Shown here in pieces: positions 8,352 through 16,481 of a stretch of 64,000 nt of DNA. Origin of the DNA: UBA7985 sp038141425 (GTDB taxonomy: Bacteria > Pseudomonadota > Alphaproteobacteria > UBA7985). How positions within the stretch are numbered: the first letter of the stretch is position 1; each line of letters opens with the position of its first letter. Location of the stretch: positions 496,001-560,000 of the forward strand of contig JAYQIC010000010.1 in assembly GCA_038141425.1 (NCBI GenBank), given 5' to 3'. Both the position numbers and the translations under genes were made by a program. Below the pieces are notes generated by a model. It did not search any database and was not told the origin of the DNA. It saw nothing but the letters and a program-made list of their open reading frames with translations.

Positions 8352-10129
8352 CTAGGTCGCGACGTGGCTGACGTCCCGGTCTGGTGAATAGATATCCAGA
8401 ATATTCCAGTGCCCCGTGGTCGGCGTCGGGTTGTTGATCATCGGCACGTCAAGCACCGTGGGCTTGCCGCTGGCAATGGCGGCTTCCAGCGCCGGCAGCA
8501 GCTCTTCGGCCGCGTTGATCCGCACCCCCTGCGCCCCATAGCCCTGCGCGATGCTGGCGTAGTCCGGACCGTGCAGCGGGTTACCTGCCGACCCGGGAAG
8601 GTGGTGCCGTAGGTCAGGCCGTAGTGGGCCTTCTGCAGCCCGGCGATGGTGCCAAAGGCGTTGTTGTTCATCACCAGCCAGACAATCCCGAGATCGAGCT
8701 CCACCGCGGTCGCGAGCATCGACGGGTTCTGGCCGAACCCGCCATCACCAACGAGGCTGATCACCACCCGGTCGGGCGCAGCCAGTTTGGCCCCGATCGC
8801 GGCAGGCGGGCCAAAGCCCATGGTCGCAAAACCGCCCGGCGTAAGGATCGAACCGGGGGTGAGAATGTCGAACTGCTGCCCCACCCCGTTCTTGTTCCAG
8901 CCGACATCGGTGGTGATGATGGCATCATCGGGCAGCGCGCGGCGGGTATCAGCGAGGATCCGCTCGGGCATCATCGGGAAGGCTGTGCTCTCTGCCATCT
9001 CCCGGTTGCTCTCCACGAAAGCAGCCCGGAAGGCCGCGATTTCGTCGGTCTTGGCCGGGCGCTGGAAGCCCTCGGGGAACATGTCCCGCGCCACGCGGTT
9101 GAGGACAGCCAGCGCCGCACGGGCGTCGGCGACAGCGCCGATTTCCACCGGGTAGTTACGCCCGATTTCCTGCGCTTCGATGTCGATGTGAATGACCTTG
9201 GATCGGTCTTCGGGTCGCCCGATGTTGAAGGTGTAGCCGGGGTACCAGCTCGAGCAATCAGCCTCCTTGAAGCGTGTCCCGAGCGCGAACACCACGTCCG
9301 CATCCAAGCAGGTCTGGTTGGTCAGGCTCGTGCCCCAGAACCCCGTCATGCCCAGCACCAGCGGGTGATCATCGCGCAGGGCGCCCTTGCCCATCAGCGA
9401 GTGCGCCACCGGCAGTGCCATATGATCAACGAAGTCCCGCAGTTCCTCACTGGCCCCGGCAAGCAGGATACCGCCACCGACATAGGCGACCGGCGCATCG
9501 GCCTCGGCCAGCGCGGTCACAATCTCACGCGCCGTATCTTCATCCAGCGACGGCGCCGCGAACCCGCGCGCATTCTGGCTGACGCGGTCGAAGCCATCGG
9601 ACGGGATGACCGCGCTGAATACGTCCATCGGCACGTTGATCAGCACCGGGCCGGGCTGGCCGCTCTCGGCGAGGTGAAAGGCCTTGTCGAGCACCTCGGG
9701 CATCAACTCCGCGCGGTCGACGCGCCAGGCGCGCTTGACGAAGGGGCGGTAGATTTCCCACTGCGCCGCGTCGGCGTGCAGGTTGACCTCCTGATGCGGG
9801 TGCTTGCCGTAGTAGTGGCTGGGCACGTCGCCCGCGATCACCACCATGGGGATGCAGTCCAGCGCGGCGTTGGCGACCCCGGTGGCGCAGTTGGTCAGCC
9901 CCGGCGACAGGTGGCTGAGCACCACCGACGCCCTGCCCTGCACCCGCGCGTAGCCGTCGGCGGCGTGGGAGGCGATCTGCTCATGGCGCACGGTGATGAA
10001 GTCGATATTGCTCTCAGCCATGGCAGCGAGAACCGCGATGTTGGTATGACCACACAGGCCGAAAACGTGCTCGACCCCACGCTGTTCGAGATAACCAACC
10101 AGGTGCTCGGCGACGGTTTTGTCAGACAT
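8352..10129 (-). CDS. ThDP-dependent enzyme, acetolactate-synthase/IolD-like, one apparent frameshift
   Basis: The protein would be about 592 residues. The N-terminal pyrimidine-binding domain shows GLCGHTNIAVL and VRHEQIASHAADGYAR with the ThDP-activating glutamate in RHEQ. A central domain follows, then the cofactor domain with GDGGFGQN...NNNAFG, the GDG-NN motif that binds ThDP-Mg. Near 8593 a G appears to be missing. Restoring it gives an ending with NNPTPTTGHWNILDIYSP and a stop at 8352. It begins within the stop of the acylating aldehyde dehydrogenase (TGATG overlap). The family cleaves or condenses 2-keto acids or diketones. A ring- or chain-cleaving step like IolD is plausible, but the substrate is unknown. 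Confidence 0.82.
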
Positions 10130-11537
10130 CAGGCAACCTCCCGGCCAAAGAACTCACCGAACAGTTCGGTCTCCGGGGGGCGGTCTTCGGGGATCGGGTG
10201 ACTGACCCAGGTGTAGTTCATCATGTGCTTCAGCGTGACGTTTTCATTGGTGATGTTGCCGCCCCAGATCCCGCAGCCCAGCGACGAGGTCATCGGCATG
10301 CCATTGGTCCAGGAACCGGCGTTGGCCTTGGATTGAGCCTGCCGCACCATCATCCGGCTAACGGGGGCAACCCGGGCCAGCGCGTCAATGTTGGCGTTAT
10401 CGTGGCTATAGATGCCGCAGGAATGGCCCTTGCCACCGGTGCTGTAGATCTGGCGCACGATGTCGAGTGCATCCGGGAAGTCATCGAAGTGATACAGAGC
10501 CATCAGTGTCGTCAGCTTCTCGGTCGAGAATTTGTGCTCAGGGCCGATCTGACCGCTGTTCTCCACCATCAGAAACTTGACGTGATCAGGAACGGAGAAC
10601 CCGGCGACCGAGGCCGTCTGCTGCGGGGACAGGCAATGGTCGGGAAGGTGCGGTTGCCGTTCTCATCCCACATGGCCGCGCGCAGAGCGGTCTTTTCGGT
10701 CTCGCTGCACAGGTAGCCACCCTCGTCGATCAGCGCTGAGACCATGGCCTGATAGATCGAGCGCTGGATGATGATGTTGCCGTCGGCGGAGCAGCCTGAG
10801 CCGAAGTCGGAGGTCTTGGACATCCGGGTATTGGCGGCGGCAATTTTAATGTCGGCGGTCTCATCAATAACAATCGAGGAGTTACCCGCGCCGACGCCGT
10901 AGGCGGGCTTTCCACTGGAATAGGCCGCCTGAACCATCGGCTTGCCGCCCGTGGCCAGCGTCAGGTCGGCCTGCGCCATCAGATACTGGGTCAGCGGGAT
11001 CGATGGCTTCTGCACGCATTGGAACAGGTCTTCGGGGGCGCCGACCTCGGCGCAGGCGCGGCGCATGACCTCGGTCATCTGACCGGTGGTGTTGGCCGTG
11101 CGTGGATGGGGCGAGAAAATCACCGCGTTGCGCGCCTTGGCGGCATAAATGCCCGTGACTGGCGGGGTCAGGGCCGGGTTGGTCATCGGGATCAGCGAGG
11201 CGATGACACCGGCGGGCTTGGCGTACTTGACCAGTCCCCGGGCGTTGTCGACCTCGACGATGCCGGTCGACTTCTGCCGCAGCGCATCGCGCAGCACCAT
11301 ATGAATCTTGAACCGCTTGTTCGGGCGCCCTTCGCGGTCACCGATGCCGCTCTCGTCCACCCCCTGTTGAGCGAGGCGGGTAAAGGTGGTCTCGTTCCCG
11401 GAAAACCAGCCAATGGCCTGCGCGAGCCGGTCGAGGTCCTGCTGCGACCAGTCTTCGATCTCGGCCATGGCCACCCGGCCACGCTCGATCATCTCGTTGG
11501 CGAGGTCGCGTTCCTCGGTGGTCAGTTCACGGGCCAT
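10129..11537 (-). CDS. CoA-acylating aldehyde dehydrogenase, SauS-like, one apparent frameshift
   Basis: It would be about 469 residues. The N-terminal part has VKYAKPAGVIASLIPMTNP and the segment SDFGSGCSADGN, whose cysteine is the expected thioester nucleophile of acylating aldehyde dehydrogenases. There is no sign of the LELGGK motif of non-acylating ALDHs. The frame breaks at the G4 run 10625-10628. The C-terminal half resumes as PQQTASVAGFSVPDHVKF and ends LFGEFFGREVA. Its general look is that of SauS, sulfoacetaldehyde dehydrogenase, but no sulfonate-specific gene is nearby. With the overlapping ThDP enzyme it suggests a route from a C-C cleaved aldehyde to an acyl-CoA. Confidence 0.8.
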
Positions 11538-11600
11538 GCTGTGCCTCTCTCGTTCATGTGGTCTTCGTCTATTGTTGGTTCAGTGTCGGCGCAGGCTGGT

Positions 11601-12482
11601 TCAGGCCGCCTGCCTGAATTCGGCCTGCCGGCGCTTGGACCGCGCCTCTCCAAAGGCTTGCTTTGCGTGGGTCAGGCACCGCCGCGCATGTTCCTCGTAG
11701 CCCAGCTCGGCGATCCGGCTCTGGTTGGGCAGTTCGATCGAGTAGTTCATCGGCGGGCAGCGCTCGACGATGCCGCGAAAGTCGATCCAGCCCTCGCCAG
11801 GATAGAGCCGGGCATCGCGGGCGAGCTGGATCATGCCCTCACGGGTATCGGCAATCCCGGGCAGGCAGTCGGAGATGTGCAGGAAGTGCAGCCAGTCCTC
11901 GGGCACGTGCAGCAACTCGCCCAGATCGACCCGGCTCAGGTGCAGATACAGCGTATCGACCAGAATGCCGCCGTTGGGGCGGTCGGCCCCGCGCACAATA
12001 TCGAGCACCTCGTCGAGGGTGCGCAGGCGCGAGAAGCTCGGGAACTCTAGATCGACCGTCAGGCCGTAGGGCGCAGCGAGGTCGCAGGTCTCGGCATAGA
12101 CATCGAGGATGAAATTGCGGTCATCCCGGCGGGTGGTCCAAGCGGACATGATCATGTGCTTGGCACCGACCTCCCCGCCAAAGGCGATGGCAGGCTCGAA
12201 GCTCTTGGGGTCGCAGTCGTCGGTAATCCGCGCCAGCTCGATATCCAGAACCTCCAGACCCGTGGTGCTCAGCGCTGTCCGGGTCGCCTGCAGCTGAGCG
12301 TTGCTCAGCGGCGGTTCGTGGGACTCGGTTTCGAGGTTCATGGGGATGAAGCGGGGACTGACAGCGTCATAGCCCGCGCGGGCAGCAATATAGATCAACT
12401 CGGCGGGCGTGCAGTTGATCAGTGTCAGGTGCGCCAGCGAGTAGATCGGGTCGGGTGTCGCGTCGTCGATGGGCTGCGCCAT
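11601..12482 (-). CDS. Sugar phosphate isomerase/epimerase-like TIM-barrel protein
   Basis: This 293-residue intact protein belongs to the xylose-isomerase-like/AP-endonuclease-2 superfamily. Likely metal ligands lie at strand ends: Glu in VDLEFPS, Asp in ILVDTLYLHLS, His in LHFLHISD and Glu in YSIELPNQS. The superfamily includes IolE (inosose dehydratase), IolI, hydroxypyruvate isomerase and 3-dehydroshikimate dehydratases, so the reaction is probably isomerisation, epimerisation or dehydration of a keto-sugar or keto-cyclitol. It is 63 bases upstream of the acylating dehydrogenase gene and downstream of a Gfo/Idh gene, an arrangement reminiscent of inositol catabolism. Confidence 0.8.
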   Translation of the reverse strand: MAQPIDDATPDPIYSLAHLTLINCTPAELIYIAARAGYDAVSPRFIPMNLETESHEPPLSNAQLQATRTALSTTGLEVLDIELARITDDCDPKSFEPAIAFGGEVGAKHMIMSAWTTRRDDRNFILDVYAETCDLAAPYGLTVDLEFPSFSRLRTLDEVLDIVRGADRPNGGILVDTLYLHLSRVDLGELLHVPEDWLHFLHISDCLPGIADTREGMIQLARDARLYPGEGWIDFRGIVERCPPMNYSIELPNQSRIAELGYEEHARRCLTHAKQAFGEARSKRRQAEFRQAA

Positions 12483-12515
12483 CGGACAGCCTCCTGCTGT
12501 ATGAGATATCCCTAA

Positions 12516-13814
12516 TCACCCATACACTACAAAACATCTGATATTTTGTAAATCGTCGATTCTGAAACCCCTGTGGACGATCGAAAAGGCTGGTCCCCGG
12601 ACCAACCGTCCTAACGATCGCACGACCGCCACTTCCACCAGCGCCCCGTCCTCCGCGTTCGACCGCACGGTTGCTTCGATGAAGCGGACCCCGGCGAGGC
12701 CATCGCGAACGTCGGGCATGCCCAGCCAGCCGGTCGGCGTGACCCGCTGATCCCGGCGCGCCGCGACCGCGTAGGCAAACTCGGTGTAGAGGTTGGCCCA
12801 GGCTTCGATGATGCCTTCGGGGAAGCCCCGACCCGCGCGAACCAGCCGCTCGGTCCGCTGCGACAGGCCGTGGCCCTGCCCCCGGCTCAGCACCTGATCG
12901 GGCTGGCCGAAGATATTCAGCTTGAGGCGTTCCGCATCCTCGAGATCCCACTCAAGCCCGCCTTCGCTGCCGAAAATTCGCAGGCGCAGCCCGCCGCGGT
13001 TGCCCGGCGCCAGCCGGGTCGCCATCACCGTTCCCGGAATGCCGCTCTCGCCATAGCGGGTCCAGGCGAAGAAGGTGTCTTCGAGTGGTTTGGGCGCACC
13101 GCAAACGTGGAAATCCGCACGCAGGTGGGTCAGTGGCTGGTGGCTGACGAAGCTGGCCAGATGCACGGCGTGGGTGCCGATATCGCCAACGCAGGAGGTC
13201 TTGCCCGACTTGGCCGGGTCCAGCCGCCATTTGACGTGGGCAGCGTCGGCGACGCTCTCAGGCGTCATCCAGTCCTGCATGAACTCGACATGGATCTGAT
13301 TGAGCGTGCCCAGTGCGCCTGCGGCGACCAGCTCCCGCGCTTGCCGGATCATGGGAAAGCAGCTCATGACGTAAGAAACACCGAACACCAGCCCCGTTTC
13401 CTGCTGAAGGTTGACCAGCGCCTCGGCCTCGCTGACTTCGTTGGTCAGTGGCTTGTCGCAGAGGACATCGATCCCGGCGTCCAGAAAGGCCTGAGCCGCT
13501 GGAAAATGCATGTGATTGGGCGTGGTCACCATCACCGCTTCGACGCCGTCCGGGCGGGCTGCTTCCGCGCGCGCCATCGCCTCGAAGGTTTCATAGCAAC
13601 GCTCTTCGGGCAGGAACCAGTCGACAGCAGCCGCTTTGGCCCGCACCGGGTCGGATGAAAAGGCGCCGGCAACAACCTCCCAGCGGTCGGAAAGCCGGGC
13701 GGCTATGGCCTGCGTCGCCGCAATCCGGCCGCCACCCACAACCCCCAGCCGCAAGCGACGGTTCAGGGCGGAAAGGGCGTCAGGATGACTGTCGATTTCA
13801 CCTCTGATCAGCAT
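12516..13814 (-). CDS. Gfo/Idh/MocA-family oxidoreductase (first of three)
   Basis: This 432-residue protein has an N-terminal Rossmann fold with LGVVGGGRIA (residues 23-32) and the catalytic EKP-type motif replaced by CDKPLTNE. The C-terminal alpha/beta domain holds CVGDIGTHAVHLASF, where an aspartate and a histidine lie in the usual GDIGTH active-site motif. It oxidises or reduces hydroxyl groups on sugars or cyclitols with NAD(P). The last 25 residues look unlike the family, so an indel near 12620 may have changed the true end. It runs up to a palindrome-containing gap before the isomerase gene. Confidence 0.85.
   Translation of the reverse strand: MLIRGEIDSHPDALSALNRRLRLGVVGGGRIAATQAIAARLSDRWEVVAGAFSSDPVRAKAAAVDWFLPEERCYETFEAMARAEAARPDGVEAVMVTTPNHMHFPAAQAFLDAGIDVLCDKPLTNEVSEAEALVNLQQETGLVFGVSYVMSCFPMIRQARELVAAGALGTLNQIHVEFMQDWMTPESVADAAHVKWRLDPAKSGKTSCVGDIGTHAVHLASFVSHQPLTHLRADFHVCGAPKPLEDTFFAWTRYGESGIPGTVMATRLAPGNRGGLRLRIFGSEGGLEWDLEDAERLKLNIFGQPDQVLSRGQGHGLSQRTERLVRAGRGFPEGIIEAWANLYTEFAYAVAARRDQRVTPTGWLGMPDVRDGLAGVRFIEATVRSNAEDGALVEVAVVRSLGRLVRGPAFSIVHRGFRIDDLQNIRCFVVYG
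12528..12550. promoter_or_regulatory. Inverted repeat between Gfo/Idh and isomerase genes
   Basis: Two perfect 7-base arms (TACAAAA at 12528 and TTTTGTA at 12544) are separated by 9 bases. The A/T-rich element overlaps the 3' end of the Gfo/Idh reading frame and lies 46 bases upstream of the isomerase start. It fits an operator for an internal promoter. It shares the string GATATTT with sites near 21525, 21545 and 22716. Confidence 0.45.
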
Positions 13815-13838
13815 GGGCTTTGCTCCTGTCCGGATGTT

Positions 13839-14491
13839 ATTGGGGCGGGGTTGCGCCGTCGGGCAGCATCTCGACGGCCATAAACACCGACGGCGTCACA
13901 GTCTCGAACTGGTGCCAGGGAAGTTGCCTTCGGCGTCGTACATGGGCCGGTGGGTCACCCCGGGGGCCATCAGCTCTTCAAGATAAAGCGTCTTCAAGTC
14001 GCGCTCGCGGAACTGCTGCATCTTGCCGTAGCCGACCACCTGCGTATGGACCTCGCGAAAGCCCGGGACGGGGCAGAACGGGTGATCGCGATGCATGCCG
14101 ACGTTCAGCGGGACCGAGCCGGAGTGATAGAGCGTCAGGCCGGTCTGACCGATCCAGACCTTGGGCGACATGTAGTGTTCAACGCCTTTGAGCCTGTCCT
14201 CACCGCGCACCTCGTAGGCCGAGGGCCAGGTGGCCCGCACCTGCTCCATCAGGGCGCTTCGTCGCTGTGATCGGCAAAACCCTCGACCAGCACCACGCGC
14301 TCGAGGTCGTGGATCTCGGTATTGACCAGCACAGCCGACTGCAGCGGCGCCAGCTGCTGGGCTTCAACGCGGATCGGCTCGGTGCCGATGTTGAGGACGA
14401 TGGTGGGCTCACCGATCTGCCAGTTTTCGGCGTTTTCGATCAGGCTGACCCCGAAGAAGGGGTCACCGAGGGTGAGGCGGTGGTGCTTCAT
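13839..14491 (-). CDS. Conserved-looking protein of unknown function, possibly cupin-like; one or two apparent frameshifts
   Basis: I do not recognise this protein. The upstream part (80 residues from the ATG at 14491) starts MKHHRLTLGDPFFG. It overlaps the next frame as TGATG at 14249, so it may be a separate small gene or the same gene broken by an indel. The downstream part (VRATWPSAYEVRG...) contains GMHRDHPFCPVPGFREVH and, after an apparent missing C near 13919, FPWHQFETVTPSVFMAVEMLPDG. The histidine spacing and strand-rich pattern suggest a metal-binding beta-barrel such as a cupin. Its first codons overlap the end of the next Gfo/Idh gene, so it belongs to the operon. Confidence 0.6.
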
Positions 14492-15653
14492 GCCTGTTTT
14501 CCGACTTTCAGATAAGCCTCGCCGTCCTGTGGCAGCAGCGAAGGACGGGAGCAGGTGCTGTTGATGGAGATGAAACCGCCCGCATCCGGGCTGGCGAGCA
14601 TGGCCTGCATCACTTCGGCCACGTGCTGAGCCAACGCGCCACTGGCCCGGGGTTCGCGGTCTTCGGCCACCGCGCGGGCCAGGTCCGCAAGGCCAGCGCC
14701 GCGGGCGTCAAAATTCAGCCCGTGACGGTTCTCGACCTCCGCCCAGTGCGCCGGGGCGACCGGACGCGGCCGCATGGTCCAGCGCGAGGTTTCACGGGTT
14801 CGAATCCAAACCGGGCCGGTGAAGATATTGGCGCCATCACCGGGGTCCGGATCGGGGATGCACAGCGTGCCCTCGGTGCCGTAGATTTCCAGCCGCGGGG
14901 TCTCGCTGTCCCAGACATCGAAGCTGACCATCATCTGGCCGATGACCCCGTTTTCGAATTCGAACAGGCTCAGGCAGTGGGTGTCGACCTCGACCGGCAT
15001 CATCTCGCCGTTGCGCGGTCCGTTCTCGATCATCCGCTCGGCAAAGGTCCGCCGGGACAGGCCCGCCGCCCGCGCGATCGGCCCCAGCAGAAACACCAGC
15101 GCCGTCAGGTAGTAAGGGCCAAGATCGAGCAGTGGCCCGCCGCCGTGAGCGTAATAGAAATCCGGGTTGGGGTGGTGGCGCTCGACCCCGTGGGTGGGGA
15201 CGAAAGCCGCCACGCCCGTAGGCTCCCCGATCATGCCTTCATCGAGCGCGCGGCGCAGGGTCTGCCACCGCCCCCGAAGAAGGTATCGGGCGCGTTTCCG
15301 ACCAGCAGGCCCTTTTGCGCAGCCAGCGACAGGATGTGCCGTCCGTCTTCGAGATCGGTGACGAAGGGCTTCTCCGAATAGACGTGCTTGCCGTGCTCCA
15401 GCGCCCCCAGAGAAACATCGGCGTGGGCCGCCGGGATGGTCAGGTTCAGGATCGCATCAATATCCGGCATGCGCAGGATTTCGTCAGGATCGGCCACCAG
15501 CGGCACACCAAAGGCTGCGGCCTTGGCCTCGCTCTCAGCCCGGTTGAGGCTGCCGCAGGCGACAATGTCCAGTTCGTCGAACAGCGCGGCATTCCGAAGA
15601 TAGATGTCGCTGATCCGGCCAGTGCCGATCAGACCCACTCTGAGCTGTGTCAC
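14488..15653 (-). CDS. Gfo/Idh/MocA-family oxidoreductase (second), one apparent frameshift
   Basis: The N-terminal Rossmann domain shows LRVGLIGTGRISDIY and the catalytic lysine in KHVYSEKPFVTD. The frame breaks near 15263. The C-terminal domain then resumes as QTLRRALDEGMIGEP and continues with GGGPLLDLGPYYLTALVFLLGP, a GPYYL segment typical of this subfamily. Total length is about 388 residues, normal for the family. It starts 6 bases after the citrate-synthase-like gene and overlaps the unknown protein by 4 bases. Confidence 0.85.
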
Positions 15654-15659
15654 GGTCGT

Positions 15660-16481
15660 CTAGTCTTCTGTGTTTTCTGGCTTGAATGTCGGCAGGATCG
15701 AAGGCGGCATCGGCCCCTTGTTGCGGCCACCCTGCTGCATTTGCTCCCAGCCGTGGGCGAGGATGCCCACGGACCGGGACAGGCAGAACAGGCCGCGGGA
15801 CAGCGGTGGCGGAAAACCCAGCTCGCAGAAAATCACGGCCGTCGCGCCATCGATATTCATGGCGATGGGCGTGCCACGCTTGGCGCCGATTTCGGCCTGC
15901 ACCGCCTCGCCGATGTCGGCAAAACGTCCGGAGACCTCGCCGGTCGTGGCCGCTTCCCGCACCAGTTCCATCAGTCGCGGCGCGCGCGGGTCGACGGGGC
16001 GGTGAAAGCGGTGGCCAAAGCCGGGAATGATCTTGCCCCGCTCTGCCCGCCAGGCGTCCATGGCTGCGCTGACTGCTGCCTCCAGCGATTGCCCGCCGGC
16101 GGGGTCCAAAAGGCGGGCCTCGACCGACAGCAGCAATTCCGCGCACTGCTCACCGGCACCGCCGTGAACGTCGCCGAGCATGTTCACGCCCGTCGCCATG
16201 ACGTTGTTCAGCCCCACCCCGCAGGTTGCGGCCATCCGTGCAGCCGCGATCGACGGCGCCTGCGGACCGTGATCGACCCCGGCGACCAGCGCCGCCTCCA
16301 GCAGGCTCGCCTGCACGGCGCTCGGCCTGCCGCCGCGGACCATCAGCCAGATCATTTCCGCGAAACTCAGGGTGCCGATCAGGCTCTCAATCGGGTGACC
16401 GCGAAAGGCGATCTTTCCCGGTTCCATGTCGATGATGGACGTGGTCCACCATTGGCTTACGGCGCGTTCCTGTTCGGTCAT
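15660..16481 (-). CDS. Citrate-synthase-like protein, citryl-CoA-lyase-type
   Basis: This 273-residue intact protein matches the short, stand-alone citrate-synthase fold often annotated citryl-CoA lyase. Active-site-type histidines are seen in GVDHGPQAPSIAAARM and in IIPGFGHRFHRPVDPRA. A third segment, IDGATAVIFCELGFPP, carries the family's conserved glutamate. It lacks the N-terminal domain of true citrate synthases. Its ATG overlaps the stop of the QuiC1-like gene (ATGA), so they are coupled. It could make or cleave an acyl-CoA adduct produced by this pathway, for example downstream of the acylating aldehyde dehydrogenase. That role is inference. Confidence 0.78.
   Translation of the reverse strand: MTEQERAVSQWWTTSIIDMEPGKIAFRGHPIESLIGTLSFAEMIWLMVRGGRPSAVQASLLEAALVAGVDHGPQAPSIAAARMAATCGVGLNNVMATGVNMLGDVHGGAGEQCAELLLSVEARLLDPAGGQSLEAAVSAAMDAWRAERGKIIPGFGHRFHRPVDPRAPRLMELVREAATTGEVSGRFADIGEAVQAEIGAKRGTPIAMNIDGATAVIFCELGFPPPLSRGLFCLSRSVGILAHGWEQMQQGGRNKGPMPPSILPTFKPENTED

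Noticed and set aside
10129..11537. A sulfoacetate degradation cluster, because the dehydrogenase resembles SauS
   Set aside because: No Xsc, SauT, sulfite oxidation or sulfonate exporter gene lies in the operon, and the ThDP enzyme does not look like Xsc. Similarity to SauS is taken only as evidence for CoA acylation.
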